64,000 nt of DNA from Arbacia lixula. Its lineage: Eukaryota > Echinodermata > Echinoidea > Arbacioida > Arbaciidae. The stretch is taken from contig OZ022576.1 in NCBI GenBank assembly GCA_963669155.1, forward strand, positions 36,116,297-36,180,296, read 5' to 3'. Of this stretch, positions 1 to 51,300 are shown one piece after another (within the stretch, counting starts at the first letter, position 1; every line of letters begins with the position of its first letter). The notes below the pieces were generated by a model, which did no database searches, was not told the DNA's origin, and saw nothing but the letters and a program-made list of their open reading frames with translations. Made by a program: the position numbers and the translations under genes.

Positions 1-40
1 ATTTAAGAGGAAGCGGACTTATAATATGGGAGTTGTGAGT
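1..40. other. Left edge of window; nothing recognised
   Basis: AT-rich sequence without a recognisable feature. Confidence 0.4.
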
Positions 41-44
41 TGTT

Positions 45-170
45 ATGACACGACGGTTTTCTTACCGCTTGCGCTATGATGCGACGGCTTTCTCGCCGCC
101 TGCACTATATGACGCAACTGCTTTCTCGCCGTCTGCACTATGACGCGACGGCTTTCTCGCCGCAGCAAAA
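45..170. repeat. Minisatellite, unit about 33-36 bp (GCGACGGCTTTCTCGCCG)
   Basis: Four imperfect copies of a unit containing ACGCGACGGCTTTCTCGCCG and CTGCACTATGA follow one another. The GGC...GCC core is self-complementary. Open frames across it are by-products of the repeat. Confidence 0.8.
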
Positions 171-546
171 CCTGAAAAACCTTCGCCTAACAATGTGTGA
201 ATGCTAAGGCGATTTCGCCATCCGCAAGAGGCGATCAAACGTATGAAAGGCGTCAGGAAAGGTGGTACATGTATTACTACAAGAGTAACCTGCAAACCAT
301 GTCCGTACAAACGTTAAACGAAAAATACGCACCCGTATACGAACATCCGTACGAACCGTACCCTTGATAGTACTACATGTACATTGTATTTAAAATTTTG
401 GAAGACCAAGAACAATAGCTGCTTCCTGTGATTAAAGGTGACAATATTATTTCTAACAGCAGCTCGCCGGATTGACCTTGACCTTGCTTCCGCCTCGACC
501 GACCGACCACGAGTAGGAGATAAGACGACCACTGTCCAAATGTATT

Positions 547-845
547 AAAGGGCATATACTGTACTGGGAAGGCAAAAAAGCCTTCAAAATGTAATTGTTA
601 TCTATAGCAATCTTCTTGCCAATGGTCTTAAATTCATGTATTGTCTATTTTAGAAGCTTGCTGAAAGTTATTTGCCCTCAAATGATCTACATTTGGAGTA
701 ATGAGTGATTAAATCTCAAATCCTCAAAATGTTCGGCCAGAATATTTTGAGGATTTAATCATTAATCATTAATTACTCCAAATGTAGATCATATTTTGAG
801 GGCAAATAACTTTTTTTTTGCCTTCCCAGTACAGTATATGCCCTT
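547..845. mobile_element. Foldback MITE (about 298 bp), TIR AAGGGCATATACTGTACTGG
   Basis: The left end AAGGGCATATACTGTACTGG and the right end CCAGTACAGTATATGCCCTT are perfectly inverted. A second inverted pair lies inside: TTATTTGCCCTCAAATGATC and GATCATATTTTGAGGGCAAA, with ACATTTGGAGTAAT/ATTACTCCAAATGT. No coding potential. Confidence 0.9.
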
Positions 846-1645
846 AAGGACCCTCCGCATCCTCGTGTAAACACTGAGTTCGAATGACGTCAAATGTGAA
901 CGCATTAACAACTCGTTTCATGACTGCCCGCCGTCCCCCCCCCCCCCCCCCCTCCCGGTCATTCTTGGGTTTTCTCAGAATATCCCAAATATCGGTCATA
1001 TACGACAATCCTTAATTTGACATTTGATTGAAAGGTGTCTTTCCGTGTCAAAGCATTTTCGTCACACAGCGGCCAATGTGTGAAATGAAGTAAAACACAA
1101 AATCAGTCAGGATTCAATTCGTTATCTAATGTTTAATTTACTTTGAAGGTGGTAAGCTCTTCATGTTTATTTGTTGCTGCCAGCGATTGTATTTTTGTGC
1201 CAGAGCGAAAGGGGGCTTGCTCAAGATGAAGCGCGTTAATTATGCATTTTGTTTTTATAGATGACACTATACAAATAGCGTGTGTAATGATGTTATAATG
1301 ACTGTACATGTTACCCTAGCCCTGACCCTGAACATGGAATGAATCCAAGCCTAACTAATAACAAATTTTGGGAAAACGCGAAAACATCCTGTTTTTAAGA
1401 TAAAGTGAGCTGTTAAACTATTTAAATCATTCCTTGCATCTTGAAAGGGAGGTCCATGTCCTAAGAAGTTTCCTTGTCTCAGCGAGAGGGACGCTTGTTG
1501 GCCCCAGCAAAATTCGAAGGGGCGGGGCAATTACCCCCTTCATTTAACCCCCATATCACTCACCCCACCCTAGTTTCGCCTGCCTTGATAAAGGTAATAA
1601 TAATAACAATACAAATATTATTATGCGCGTGAAAGTAAAAATTGA
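846..1645. other. Intergenic, no gene seen
   Basis: Contains a 17-base C run near 936-952 and otherwise unremarkable AT-rich DNA. No exon-like frame with splice signals was recognised. Confidence 0.5.
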
Positions 1646-2075
1646 TTATGTGAGAAATAACTGATAATTATCAAACAGATGCGTCTTAAGTGTTGATTTG
1701 AATTGATCAAAGTCGGTCAATGATCTAATGCCTTGGGGGAGGTTATTCCATAATTTGGGTGCCGTATTTGCAAAAGCTCTATCACCGAATGTTTTAGATT
1801 TTACACAAATTTCAGAGAGAAGATTTCTTGATTGAGAACGAAGATTACGACTAGGCTGGTATCGTTTGATGAGCTCAGTAAGATAAAAAGGAACATTTCC
1901 ACATAGGCATTTGAATACAAGAGTGAGGATTTTAAACTGAACACTAGCCCTGATCGGAAGCCAGTGGAGACGACGTAGGATCGGAGTTATGCGTTCAAAT
2001 GTCCTTTTTCGCGTCACAAGCTTTGCCGCTTGAGTCTCGGAGATTCCCAGAAACAGACCATTATTGAATTGTAAG

Positions 2076-2144
<69 letters not shown>

Positions 2145-2616
2145 GGCATTGTTCAACCATTGTAGGATGAAGCCCTCCTCAATCAGTTTCCATTTGCTTC
2201 TATTTGCTGTCATTCTTTTCCATGTTGCTGTGTTCGTGTATGATGATATTTCGTCTCTCCACCTTCTCTTCTGTCGACCCATTCTTCGCTTGCCTGTTTG
2301 TGGTTGCCATTCTGTGAGTTTCTTGGTCCATCTGTTCTACATAAGTGTCCAGCCCATCTCCATTTTATCTCTTTGATTTTTACTATAATATCTTTGACCT
2401 TCGTTTTCTCCCGTATGTAACTAAGTAACCAAATATTAATGCGTGAACGAGCCTCTCGGTGGTCGCTTTATCCCAAAAATGCCTAACCTTCCCAATCTTA
2501 TGTAGTCCAATGGCAGCCGATTTACAAATATTATCAATGTGAGTGTTCATACTCAGATCACCCTGAACAATAACTCCAAGGTACGTGTGGGTACCTTTGC
2601 ATTTATTATTATGCAT
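1646..2616 (-). pseudogene. Broken LINE reverse transcriptase, C-terminal part (CR1/Jockey-like)
   Basis: Reading the minus strand from 2616, the frame contains HTYLGVIVQGDLSMNTHID and RHFWDKATTERLVHALI, matching the region after the RT active site in CR1/Jockey-group elements (YLGV..D..L....H; ..LV.A...). The frame breaks, and a (GAT)n tract (about 2081-2142) follows. The C-terminal segment resumes at 2080-1646 with AAKLVTRKRTFERITPILR, LHWLPIRASVQFKIL and PKLWNNLPQGIRS, hallmarks of the LINE ORF2 tail. The endonuclease and RT core are absent. The poly-Asp frame is a microsatellite artefact. Confidence 0.85.
2081..2142. repeat. (ATC)n microsatellite
   Basis: Uninterrupted ATC/GAT trinucleotide tract of about 20 units located within the LINE remnant. 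Confidence 0.95.
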
Positions 2617-2814
2617 GTAGGGACCTCAGGCAGCGCCTCCGTGAAAAGCAGTGTTCACACTGGGGTAACGATTGGTTGATACGATTATTAACCGAAAGTG
2701 CTTCATAACTATTCATTCCGTACTTCGAGGTTAAGACTCACAACTCACAGAACTCACAGAAAAGACACCATCACGTTCTCGCTGAATCCACAAAAAGATT
2801 TAGCTACGCTTTAC

Positions 2815-2971
2815 AGGGGGTGTTTCATTAAGCTGTTCGTAAGCTACGAACAACTATACGAACGACTGGTTACCCCTTCTTGTGCTAAATCACATACTAT
2901 ATGCAATATAGACATACAGATTTAGCGCAAGAAGGCATAACCAGTCGTCCGTAGCTTACGAACACCCCCAG
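2815..2971. mobile_element. Foldback MITE related to the GTTTCATAAAGCTGTTCGTAA family, copy 2
   Basis: The left arm GGGGGTGTTTCATTAAGCTG and the right arm ending CGTAGCTTACGAACACCCCC are inverted. Inner arms CGAACGACTGGTTA..CCTTCTTG and the reverse are also visible. The element is about 155 bp. It shares the GCTGTTCGTAAG core with the element at 15008. Confidence 0.75.
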
Positions 2972-2979
2972 CTAGACGA

Positions 2980-3490
2980 ACATGACAATTACATTGTACA
3001 ACAGTAAGCGTAATATATGATTACTGTACATAGGCCTTTGTAAATATGAAAAGAGATAGGACGGGAGCAAGAGGAAGACAGAAGGGGTGAGAGATGCACG
3101 ATTTAAGATTCAAGTGTATTACCGTATAAAAAATATATAGACTGTGATTTCGGACATTGGCAATGAATATAACATATAAGAAATATATTCAGATAAACAT
3201 ATAGATATAATACAGATGCTAGATGATAACTTATAAAGCACATAAGTTTAACAATTATTTCAGGATTAAATGTACATGATTATTACATGAAAAGAATCAG
3301 AGAACGCAAAGAAGATTGCAGTGCAATTTACAAATCGTTTTTTTTTTTTTTAGTTTGTCCATTCAGGTACTTGACGCGCCAGAACACTCATCCAACCATA
3401 TTGTGCGTGAATCAACATGAGCTCACACGTGAGCTCACCCCAGCCCTAATTGCATAGATACGACACATAAAGTGTGCTACGGAATGAACT
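2980..3490. other. Intergenic, no gene seen
   Basis: AT-rich sequence with a T tract at 3340-3351; no recognisable exon or repeat boundary. Confidence 0.45.
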
Positions 3491-3512
3491 AGTTGAAGTG
3501 TGCTCACAACAG

Positions 3513-3694
3513 CCCCCACCACCTACTCGATGACTTTCACACATGGCTGTGTGGGTTTTGGATTCCTCACAATCATCATTGTTGTTATCATGACTTTATT
3601 CAAGTTCAAGAGAGTATCAAACATCCATACAGAGACCAGGTCCACCGTTTCATGCCAAACGGACGGCAGGTCAAAGTGCTTACATGGGTTCTAA
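3513..3694 (+). CDS. Possible terminal exon of an unidentified single-pass membrane protein
   Basis: After an acceptor-like CTCACAACAG (ending 3512) the frame reads a short ectodomain stub, one hydrophobic segment (GCVGFGFLTIIIVVIMTLF, about 19 residues), a basic stop-transfer KFKR and a short polar tail containing STVSCQTDGRS, then TAA at 3692-3694. AATAAA lies about 120 bp downstream near 3811, fitting a last exon with 3' UTR. No upstream exon of such a gene was recognised in the window, so this is an exon candidate without a gene. It could also be a chance frame or an orphaned exon. Confidence 0.3.
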
Positions 3695-4840
3695 AGGAAA
3701 ACTATAAGAAACATGCAGTGTCACGATACAATGGAATTGAATGATAATACAAGGCAATATTGATACACGAAATAGTATAAATATATTCGAAATTTTACAT
3801 TTTAATCGGTGAATAAACATCATTCCATATTTATCATTTTTTTTTAATAACGTGGATTACATGCTTGAATCCTACGGTAATTGTATTGCCACTGTATAAC
3901 CTAAAATGTCTATGAATGATAGTACAAGGCAGTACAGGGCATTAGTGATACCCCCCCCCCCCCCCCCACTCCACAAATTTACAATAATTATTCTGAATAC
4001 CAATTTGAATAGAATGTTATGTACGTGTACATATTATACAGATAGCTTATGATGTACTCGATGACAAAGTAAATAAATGATTTAAGATATCACATTCAAA
4101 TGTACGAAGCTTGAGGAAGAAGGTGGATCACATTTCAACTTTTTTGTCTTCTTATCCGATTGATGTATTAAAGATGTCGGAAACATGGTTGGATGAGTCT
4201 GTTTGCCTAAATTTAGCAATAGATGGTTACTCATTAGAAAGAAGAGATAGAGATTTTCAAGGAGGTGGAATAGGTTGCTACATTAAGTCTTCTATTTGCG
4301 CCGCGGAGATCTTGAGTGTAATCATGCTGGTAATGATATTGAAATCATGTAGGTAGATATTAGAATACCAAACTCAAGATCTTGGCTTCTTGGCACAGTT
4401 TATCGTGCACCAAGCTCCCATGTGGATTTCTTTAGTAAGTTGGAAAGTAATGTTGAAAATGTTTATAGTGAGACACATAATATTGTTCTTACTGGTGATT
4501 TGAATTGTAATGTACTGACTGACAATCCTTTAAATCAGAAACTGAATTTGCTATGTACTATGTTTAATCTAAAGCAATTTATTGATTGTCCAACTTATGT
4601 GACACCGCATAACACCACATGCATTGATTTGTTTTTTCTTACCAGCATTTAAAAAAAAAATATACAATCCGGAATAATTTTAATCGGAGTTAGTGATCAT
4701 TCACTTGTTTTTATTAATATGCACAAATTCAAAGTTCAATGGAAACCAAAAATAAGTAAATTTAGGGGCTTTAGACGTTTTAAATTTTGTAAGGGAAGGT
4801 GAATCTCTTTTCGGGCATGATTTTCACAATACACATGATG

Positions 4841-5402
4841 TTAAAGGGTTACTAAATTAGAAAAATAAGTTCCCACTAATCTATGTAAAATTATCCACCA
4901 AAAACGAATTTCACATCGTTTGCCGCCATAAAGTCTCATTTTAACGAAAATTTGAAAAATCGCATGCCTCCAGTGACGTATGAGAAGTCAAAATTCCATA
5001 GATTGTACGGAAGTCAACAATAGACAATTTTCGTAATGTATACACAACTTTCCCCCTAACTGCGTAGTAACGCGTTATTGCATTCACCTGTATCTTGTCA
5101 TTCAGATTCAATGGATGGAATGCACTTTGAATCTATTAGTTGTTGCTACTCAGACAAACCTCGGACAAGTTTTGGGGTTCCCATTGGTAACGTATTGTTT
5201 GAATGGCGTGAATAAAATATTTTATTTACGCCGTTGGCATCTATGGCATTTTGACTTCTCATACGTCACTGAAGGCGTGCGTTTTTTCAAATTTTCGTCA
5301 AAATGAGACTTTATTGCGGCAAACGAATGTGAAATTCGTTTTTAGTGGATAATTTTACATAGATTAGTTGGAACTTATTTCTCTGATTTAGTAAACCTTT
5401 AA
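4841..5402. mobile_element. MITE family B (TTAAAGGGTTACTAAATT), full copy with an internal insertion
   Basis: The ends TTAAAGGGTTACTAAATTAG (4841) and CTGATTTAGTAAACCTTTAA (to 5402) are inverted, and the arms of about 150 bp continue through GTTCCCACTAATCTATGTAA, CGAATTTCACATCGTTTGC and CAAATTTTCGTCAAAATGAG. Its middle is occupied by a copy of MITE family C (about 5007-5225). It sits inside the LINE remnant at 4095-5600. A half copy of the same family is at about 55348-55505. Confidence 0.85.
5007..5225. mobile_element. MITE family C copy 1 (AATAGACCATTTTCGTTATG), inserted in MITE B
   Basis: Begins AATAGACAATTTTCGTAATG and contains the family words CAATGGATGGAATGCACTTT, TTGTTGCTAC and TTGTTTGAATGGCGTGAATA. 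Other copies lie at 38915-39136, 47861-48070, 52647-52760 and 53394-53607. Confidence 0.8.
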
Positions 5403-5924
5403 GTTCTTCATGTAATGACCATGCATAAACACAAGAAAAAAATTGATTCACGTTTGCCTGCATGTGGGGTTGATACATAGTCGCTTACCCATCAGTAGAT
5501 CTACGAAATTTACGTGACTACAGGATGTTCCTACACAATGCCGTGATTATAATGTAAAAAATACTAGGGCGCGTTTCTCGGCACGATAACCTGAGTTCTA
5601 AATGCTGGAACTGCTCGGATCCTGTCGCATTTATTGTTCTCGATCGGACGATCCTTGAGAACAATAGTGACTTATGGAAAGCTGTGTTGCGTAAAAAGGG
5701 CCTTGAAAAGTGAATAAATGTGCATTACGCGTGGTACGATAACAGGTTTGTTGAATTTTGTCAGACTAAACATTAAATCAGCTGTGGCGGGGAAAGGGAT
5801 TTGCTTGCTAACATCACTGAAGACATGATTCACGAAAAAGCTTAACAACAACTTCTCGACAACTACCCCCCCCTGAAAAGCAAGGTTTGTTTATGTTGTA
5901 GAAGTAGAAGTCCTAGACTACTAG

Positions 5925-5925
<1 letters not shown>

Positions 5926-5952
<27 letters not shown>
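5926..5952. repeat. Poly-C run (about 27 bases)
   Basis: Homopolymer C tract. Similar C or G runs occur near 936, 3953, 12285, 52253, 52447 and 52904 and are prone to length error in assembly. Confidence 0.95.
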
Positions 5953-5955
<3 letters not shown>

Positions 5956-6117
5956 CAGCGGTTACTTCTTGAGTAAAACACCTTTGGGGAGCGATTTCCG
6001 CCCTTGCTTTCACGAATTTTAACTTAACAAGTAAATCTACTCAGTCGGGTGTAGCGAATGATCTATTCTAGTTCTCGTAGCCTGCATACATTTTAAGTGT
6101 GGATCAGCGTCAGATGG

Positions 6118-6310
6118 TAAATTGCGATTTCGTCTACTGCCATTTCGTCTAATAGCCATTTCGTCTACATTCATTTCGTCTGATGCCATTTCGTCCATCA
6201 ACATTTCGTCTACCACCCATCTCGTCCTGTCATCATTTCGTCTAATCACCAGTTGGTCTATAACCAATTCGTCTACAACCATTTCGTCTACCAACCATTT
6301 CTGTCGGTTA
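6118..6310. repeat. Minisatellite of CCATTTCGTCTA-type units
   Basis: About ten imperfect copies of a 17-20-bp unit (CCATTTCGTCTAC..) in tandem. Frames on both strands (ISSTFISSDAISS; VDEMVVDELV) are shadows of the repeat. Immediately downstream the 24-bp word starting CTGTCGGTTACGACAGACCA occurs twice (about 6301 and 6361), 60 bp apart. Confidence 0.9.
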
Positions 6311-6385
6311 CGACAGACCACCTAAGAAGAAAGAAAATTCTAACGAAATTAGAAGGTGATCTGTCGGTTACGACAGACCACCTAA

Positions 6386-7305
6386 TTACAGTTGAACAGT
6401 TGAACAGGATTGAACGGGTAGGTGAATAGATAGCATATCGCGCTGCTCGCGCGGAGTACTGCCGTGGCCACAACCGGCCGTGCATCTCTCTACGTACATG
6501 TACGTCTGATATGTGTGGTTTCGTAGAATATCCTTGCGTCGCACACAGGGACGTGCATGATTTTCAAGCACGCAGGCAGGAATTGGCCCGTAGCCCGACG
6601 CAAGCTGCGGACACGTACGGCCGGTTGTGACCACGGCATCAGCAGGGTGCTGGCAACTGAATAACTATAATGGTTATACATGCATGGTATACTCGTTATT
6701 CTGAAGACATTCCATGCACACAGTAGATGATAACAATACTAATGATTACGATGATAATGTTGACGATGATGACGATGATGATGATGATGAGATCTTGTTG
6801 GCTCAAAGCGTGCTACAATGTAGTTTCCATGTACGATGTTGTTATAAGCAGTTATGTCCAACTGGTTTCTCGATTTGTGGTTTTCAAATATATTGAAAAC
6901 GCTTTTTGATTGACACCGGCATATTCTGTTAAGCCAATACGATTTACAATAAACAATAGATTTATCCCACAACAGCCAATTGCTACTGCTTTGTTACATT
7001 ATATAAACCAATGTAACAGGCTTCATGTTATCTCATTTTATAGTGGTGCTACGTAGTATGACGAGAAACTTTCCATCGATATGAGGGTACACGTTATCTA
7101 GAGCTCTCATATTTATCACTCGTATACATCATTGTACATGTAATTATATTTGAAATTATACATAATAATCTCTTAGTCTCTTAGGACTCGGACAATAAAC
7201 CGAGGAATAGGCGCACTGTCTTAATGAGTTACGTCCATCCGAACAAACCCAACGCAATAGAAGCCTGCTCCTTCTGAAGCACGTTCCCACATCACCGCTT
7301 CGAGG
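6386..7305. other. Region upstream of SUR; promoter and 5' UTR expected here
   Basis: Contains a (GAT)n-like tract (6755-6790) and AT-rich DNA. No exon could be recognised. The SUR transcription start must lie upstream of 7306, but no TATA or initiator can be assigned with confidence. Confidence 0.3.
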
Positions 7306-46094
<38,789 letters not shown>

Positions 46095-46620
46095 AGACGG
46101 CGTCATCACAACGACAATGGAGTCGACAATGATAACTACCGTGAGGATATTACTACCATAATACCTCCTGTCTCCGATTCACGAACTTCGCGAGCGGAAT
46201 GTCTTGTGATTCTGGACTCTGAAATAATGATGCTGTGAAGTCAAGTATGATGAATACGTACTGTACCATACTGAAACATACGTGATAGCCGCCAATATAG
46301 AAAAAGAAGCCTATTTTGACCAAACTTGCGATCCTGCCGTAAGTAGAAAGACCCAAGGATTAGAACAGAAGTTTTGGCTTGGTTTGGGTTGGTTTTATTT
46401 CCGGATAAAATATCACATAAAATTCAAACGTATACAATGAGGTTCAATTTACGGCTGGTTGCCCATATTCAGCAGTAACTATAATGTTACCACTAGTCTT
46501 CTATGGAGCCAGTTACAATGTGTATATAACGTAGAATTCAAAATACTTAAAGATTACAAGTGCTAGAAAGGGGAAATAAAGTAGAGAGAAATGAAAGAAA
46601 AATAAAAAAGGCACATGTTA
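46095..46620 (+). other. Probable SUR 3' UTR with candidate poly(A) signals
   Basis: Non-coding sequence follows the SUR stop codon. AATAAA hexamers occur at 46575-46580 and 46601-46606, a plausible 3' UTR length of about 0.5 kb. The actual cleavage site cannot be read from sequence alone. No further exon of the gene is expected because the C-terminal tail is already complete. Confidence 0.35.
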
Positions 46621-47860
46621 TCAGAATAAATTGATTTTGTTTCAAATCATATTTCTTAAATGCGTATGAATTTACAAAAAAAAATCTGAAATACATGCCA
46701 TGAAGATGTGATGTTATCCCCGACTTTCGAATTCCCAGTGGTGAAAACATCATGAAGCTTTATTGGTTCTAACTAGGATACGGTAAAATCATTACCCACA
46801 CAATGAATGTATCCACCTGTCGTATACATTAACAACAGCACACACCACGAACATGACGAAGGGAAATGAAGTTCTCTAAAGTACGCTTATGATCCGTTGA
46901 CCGGCAACGATTTTTCCTTTCAGTGATTTCACCGCACCGGCTGGAACGCTACCGTTTCGTTTATAAACAAAACAAAACAATGCGTCCTCCTGCACTGTCG
47001 TGTCATCTCATTTCAGTCTCCTTTCTTCACACAAACAAAATCAAACAAAATTATTTGTTATACTTGTAATCAATTTGTTCAATACATATTTTACACTAGG
47101 GAGAGTACGGTCACCGACACCTCAACAACAGATCATTCTCAACAAAAAATAATGATCGACACATTGAAGACATATAAAGCAACAACTGGCGTTTAACATA
47201 ACCTGTTATGAACTTAGATATACGCTAGCTTGCATGCTGATATGAATGATTAAGACTATATTAGTAATCGTCAATTTACACATTCTGAAGAACATTGCTC
47301 TCATGTATACATGTGGAATGCTTGCATATTTATGAAACATCAATATTTGAGATCTTGGTCGTATCGATTACACTGACTGATCACGTGTGAATTTCCTATT
47401 ATTTGTATAATTATAATTGTGAAACGATAACCGGAGTAATATTGAATTTTAGAAATTGAGTTATCATTCAACTTAATAACTATACGATTTTGCTTACATA
47501 AGCGCGCAAAATAATGGACCTTGAGAACCTAGTAAGGAAACTGCTCAGAAATTCCTATCTGACCCTGTTAACATGTTAAAGCGATCAAGGAAAGGAAGAA
47601 ATTAAAGGTCAACCTATATTCTTACCTAACCCTATCCGTCATTTGTACAGAAATAAACTGTTTTACCCGCTAAAAATGTGAGTTTATAAATATCCGTACT
47701 TATAGAAAGCTTGTGGGAAAGAACAAAATATGTTACTGGCCTGTACGGTGTGATGACCGCGACTGGAGGCTAACCCGAAAGCTCCCTTCCACCTAACATA
47801 GCAACAATAACGTGTTGCGTAATCATATGCAAATCACCATTCCCCCTCAAATGAAATAAC
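46621..47860. other. Intergenic downstream of SUR; no gene seen
   Basis: AT-rich DNA without recognised exons or element ends. Confidence 0.5.
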
Positions 47861-48070
47861 AATAGACCGTTTCGTAATGTATTCACGACTTTCCCCCAAA
47901 CTGGGTAGCAACGTGTTATTGCATTCACCTCTATCTAGTCATTCATGTTCAATGGATGGAATGCACTTTGAATCTTATTAACTGTTGCTACACGGACAAA
48001 CCTTAGTTGCCATTATTAACGAATTGTTTGAACGACGTGAATAAAATCTACATAACAATAATGGTCTATT
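47861..48070. mobile_element. MITE family C copy 3 (complete, 210 bp)
   Basis: Starts AATAGACCGTTTCGTAATGT and ends AATAATGGTCTATT. Contains CAATGGATGGAATGCACTTT and GAACGACGTGAATA. Orientation is opposite to copies at 38915 and 53394. Confidence 0.9.
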
Positions 48071-48368
48071 CGCTTTCTATACAATGCTAAGAGAATTTCA
48101 CATTCCACAGACTGGGCGTGTTTTAAATCCCCGTACATCATACAGCGTTGAACGCTACGTGCTGCAGCGGAGATTTCAATGCGTTGCGTTTACGATTCGT
48201 ATTGGAAGTACATGTACACGCAAAAAGGAGACTCGGCGCTCCACCTTTTTTTCTGCAGCATCCATCATCTTTCTTTTTTTATCGTTCTCAATTCATGACG
48301 TGCTACTATTAACTGTCACCCGTTGTCAGTTTAAAATGGAACACGTCTGAATCGGCTGCGAATTTTGA

Positions 48369-51300
48369 AGATTGATTGATTGATTGTTTTATTACCATCA
48401 TCATCATCATTGACAAGAATATATGAAACATGACATTTCTACTGACAATTTCATTACATGGATACATGATACATGAATACAGTATGTCATAACAACTTTT
48501 TTTTCAACTGTCAGAGATGATTTATAATTAATGGCAATACGGAGTCAGATATAGCACATGTGCTAGTCGAGCCTGACTCGCATTTGATTACAAATCTGTT
48601 GAGACAAAAAATACATAAATGTAAATAGCTTCATACATGAATTGTATAAAGATTATACCTTCTTATGAAAATTATTCTATAATCTAATTTAAAAGCAGTT
48701 CGTATAACAATTTGATTAATGCTTCATACAAAGAAGATGTACTTAATATGATATTACATGAAAGAAATGAAGTGGAGACTAAAATATTACATATAATGAA
48801 ACTACGTGTCTTTTCTTTACAATTGAATGATTAATTAAGGTAAAATAATGTACAAGTTAGTTAATCGTAATGAAACATAATCATAGGGAATACAAAACAA
48901 CCATTTACTTTTCGCTCAATAGCATGTCTGAAATAGCTTTCCGAAAACCACATCGAGATGTTTCTGCTCTCAAAGTTTGTGGGATTGCGTTCCAAAAACT
49001 ACTTCCTACAAAGGACATTGAGAATTTCCCCTGCATTGTTTTGAAAAGGGGGAGACGAAGTTGTTGGCCCTCTTTTTGTCGCGTCGAATAATTGTGTTGT
49101 ATAATACTGCAATAATCCTTAACAGCATGTGGCAACTTGTCATGAACTAAATCAAACATGAATGTACATACAGATAACTTGTGCAGGTGATATATGTTCA
49201 ACAATTTTAGCTCTTCAAAAAGAGGTTGAGTATGGGCACGATATAAGCTAAATGTTATAGCACGTACAGCCATTTTTTGCGTATAGAATATACAGTTAAG
49301 ATTTGATTTATAAGTACTACCCCAAACTTCAATGCCATATGTAATGTGGGGTTGAATGAATGCTTTGTATAACATAATTAGAGTAAAGTATCGTAATTTA
49401 AATAAAATACCAACCTTCCTTCTGACAGATTCATTTACAGCACGGATCTGGGCATCCCATGTCAAATGTTTATCAATGTGTATGCCCACAAATGTAGCGA
49501 CATCTACTTCTTTTATTTCTTGCCCATATAATTCTATTTTACCCAGAAGGGTAAACTTTTTTCTTCGGCTGCTTAACAACATGTAATTTGTTTTTGAGAT
49601 ATTAACTGTTAGTTTATTTGCAACACACCAGTCTTGTATTTTCCGTACATGATAATTAACTTCATTGACATCTATATCAATTTCCTTTTTTGAAAAAGTA
49701 TGAAAAATATTAGAATCATCAGCAAATAATCTGAAGTTAAAGAAGTCAGTTGCAGATGGCAAGTCATTTATGTAAATCAAAAATAATGTAGGCCCTAATA
49801 CAGAGCCCTGTGGAACACCACATTTTATCAGCCTTTTCTCTGAAGAAGATTCTTTGTATTTCACAAATTGATAACGATCTTTCAAGTAACTTTCGAACCA
49901 TTTAAGTGGGAGACCACGGATACCATAATGTGATAACTTCCGAAATAATATTGCATGATCAATCGTGTCAAACGCTTTCTGGAAATCCAGAAATATTCCG
50001 AGTGTTAACTGACCTTCATCCATTGCTTTTAACACTGAATTAATGAGATTGACAAGGGACAATTTTGTGCTATACTTCTTTCGAAACCCATACTGATGCC
50101 GGTATAAGATATTGCAATTTTCAAGAAAACTTATAAGACGGATATTAACAATCTTCTCTAAGACCTTACCTAATACTGGGAGCACTGATATTGGTCTGTA
50201 ATTTCCAGAATCATCTTTACTGCCTTTCTTAAAAAGTGGGGTTACTTTTGCTGTTTTCATCTCATCAGGAAATTTACCACTGGCTAATGACAGATTGAAT
50301 ATATGTGACAATGGTTCCGACAAAACAGGAGCTCCATCTTTAAGCAGACGCACTGAAATGTTATCATGACCACAGGCCTTTTTTATATCTAGGGAACGAA
50401 TGAGATCTAAGACTTCCTGTTTAGTCACAGGTTTCCAGAATAAGGATTGCTCTACACAATTACCTAGATAGTCATGAACTGAATGATCAGAACTTGGCAA
50501 TGCTTCAGCTAATTTTGGACCTATGCTTGAAAAGAAATCATTGAATTCATTTGCAATGTCCTTTTCCGACGTAATTACTACTTCATTTCCATCAATCATT
50601 TTGATAAGTTTGTCCACAGTGGTACCTTTGATTTTCGTATTTTGCCCGTTTAATATATCATTGATAATTTTCCATGTCTTACTTGTATTATTTTTATTAT
50701 CATTCAACAAAGTACTATAATATGCACGTTTCGCAGTTCTAAGAACTGTTGTTAATGTGTTGCGATAATTCCGATATATTTGCAAAACATTCACATTATA
50801 GTTGGATTTCTTCACTTTTGAATACAACTTAAATTTCTTATGGATCGACTTGTAAATACCTCTAGTTATCCATGGCTTTTTAGGAGTGCCCTTAACCCTG
50901 TCCCCCGTCCTTACTTTGATAGGTGCATGTTTGTTGCAAATGTTATTAAACACAGAACAAAAGTTGGAATAAGCTTCATTCACATCATCGCAATTTCGGA
51001 TGCATGACCACTCTTGCTCAGCAAGTTCCTGAGCAAATGCATTCACATCATACTGTTTATAACATCTATAATGTATTCTTTGGTGACATCCTTCTTGTTT
51101 CTTTGTACAATTTGACAAGATCATAAAAGTAGCAAAATGATCAGAAATATCACTTTCTATAATGCCTGAATGACTATCACAAGTATCCACATTTGTGTAT
51201 ATATGATCCAATAAAGAGACTGATTCACTCGTAACTCTAGTTGGAGATACAATTTGCTGCTCCAGACCAAAGCAGTGCATTGCTGTTAAAAATCCATCTG

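Larger units (their letters stand above)
4095..5600 (+). pseudogene. LINE endonuclease-domain remnant (CR1/Jockey-like), interrupted by MITEs
   Basis: From 4099 the frame begins NVRSLRKKVDHISTFLSS, followed by VLKMSETWLDESV and the GGGIGCYIKSS block of apurinic-like LINE endonucleases. A frameshift follows at about 4340, then GTVYRAPSSHVDFFSKLE and VLTGDLNCNVL (the catalytic GDxN), CIDLFF, and SDHSLVFI in a further frame near 4690. A MITE occupies 4841-5402. Afterwards LINE-linker-like words resume (CNDHA; LRNLRDYRMFLHNA around 5500-5545). RT domain missing; clearly dead. Confidence 0.75.

Noticed and set aside
45..170. CRISPR-like array
   Set aside because: Units are adjacent without unique spacers and the genome is eukaryotic; it is a minisatellite.
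1646..2149. Protein with 23 consecutive Asp
   Set aside because: The Asp run is a (GAT)n microsatellite fused in frame to a LINE RT tail.
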